IMG/VR virus record: IMGVR_UViG_3300009537_000132
Coordinates: 1 to 28,410 of that record
Reading direction: 5' to 3' (one strand)
DNA from: a virus
Length of the DNA: 28,410 nt
Translations under genes and position numbers: made by a program
Notes under the pieces: generated by a model
What the model was told of the DNA's origin: nothing
Databases searched by the model: none
Seen by the model: only the letters and a program-made list of their open reading frames with translations
Part shown: positions 28,130 to 28,410 of the stretch, piece after piece
Layout of the letters: every line of letters begins with the position of its first letter
Numbering within the stretch: the first letter of the stretch is position 1

Positions 28130-28410
28130 GTCCCTTGATTGCGGGGAACATCCGACTTGCGGGGAACATCCGAGCGCTGGGGCGCTTGGTAGACGACAAC
28201 GAGAACTTCCCTGCCACTAGTCAAGCAGCCGGTCGTAACGTGGGTGATGTTGAGGCTGCGGTCGAGCATCCCGCTTCCATAGATGGTCTCGCGGAGTCCC
28301 TTGGCGGCGCTCGCCCTGTCCCGGCGGTCCGCTGCGTTGAGCCGGCTTGCCATAGACCTGCCGACCACGCCGAACTCGCTGAGGTCGAACACGGCGAACT
28401 GGAAGTCTGG
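28126..28410 (-). CDS. C-terminal part of a protein of unknown function, truncated by window end
   Basis: The frame is open to the last base of the window, so the gene starts beyond it; the GTG at 28392 is only internal. About 94 residues are visible: FAVFDLSEFGVVGRSMASRL, an Ala/Arg-rich helix, then a beta part (SLNITHVTTG, GREVLVVVYQAP). It ends in SDVPRKSDVPRNQGT, where SDVPR is repeated because of a 17-bp direct repeat in the DNA. Its stop lies at the -35 box of promoter P2. No family is recognised. Confidence 0.55.
   Translation of the reverse strand, partial: PDFQFAVFDLSEFGVVGRSMASRLNAADRRDRASAAKGLRETIYGSGMLDRSLNITHVTTGCLTSGREVLVVVYQAPQRSDVPRKSDVPRNQGT
28139..28173. repeat. 17-bp tandem direct repeat
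   Basis: TTGCGGGGAACATCCGA occurs at 28139-28155 and again at 28157-28173, one base apart (period 18). It lies in the 3' end of the truncated minus-strand gene and keeps its frame, giving a repeated SDVPR. It is just upstream of promoter P2 and may be a slippage duplication or a binding site. Confidence 0.8.

Noticed and set aside
27578-28220. Plus-strand frames of 157 and 131 codons over the P2 region
   Set aside because: Antisense to the Cys/His-rich gene, which has a strong ribosome site and promoter on the minus strand.

Overview
The window is a piece of a tailed double-stranded DNA phage genome, probably a short-tailed (podovirus-like) virus of a Gram-negative bacterium. This rests on gene content: tail and fibre proteins, several consecutive internal/ejected virion proteins ending in a 1713-residue giant, a family A DNA polymerase, a DUF3987-type helicase, a ParB-methyltransferase fusion, and a recombination set of Cas4-like nuclease plus RecA-like ATPase. 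The Gram-negative host is inferred from an outer-membrane lipid A deacylase-like protein and a lipoprotein beside a holin-like gene. Morphology and host are inference. No integrase, tRNA, CRISPR array or insertion sequence was seen. Layout: positions 2-13834 are on the plus strand and hold late genes. In order these are a 5'-truncated virion gene, two tandem paralogous tail-fibre genes, a tail-tube/stabilisation-like protein, a beta-rich fibre protein, a lysis/envelope block (holin-like, PagL-like, lipoprotein, small protein) and five internal virion proteins. From 13719 to 28410 everything is on the minus strand and looks early or middle: HTH protein, helicase, uracil-DNA glycosylase/polymerase fusion, a run of small Cys-rich and membrane genes (17.7-20.5 kb), ParB-methyltransferase, PhoD-like phosphatase, recombination genes, a SLOG protein and small regulators. 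The two arms converge and overlap by 116 bp at 13719-13834. Packing is extreme. Most neighbours are joined by ATGA, TGATG or TAATG stop/start overlaps, and there is no gene-free stretch over 300 bases. The few real gaps carry signals: a consensus sigma70-type promoter at 26900-26927, a second promoter at 28099-28129, a minus-strand terminator at 23570-23604, and two copies of one inverted-repeat element (15163-15190 and 28093-28120). Several coding regions are too short for ordinary ORF cut-offs but have strong ribosome binding sites or translational coupling: 20, 22, 30 and 41 codons. How the genes work together: the minus-strand arm would replicate the genome (helicase, polymerase), recombine it (nuclease, ATPase, the 151-residue partner), methylate it, and probably alter the host through small membrane and exported proteins and a PhoD-like phosphatase. 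The plus-strand arm builds the tail, disrupts or remodels the envelope, and supplies proteins ejected with the DNA. The most unusual points are the PagL-like protein in the lysis position, the PhoD-like enzyme in the DNA-metabolism operon, the repeated 28-nt element, and the hidden microproteins.
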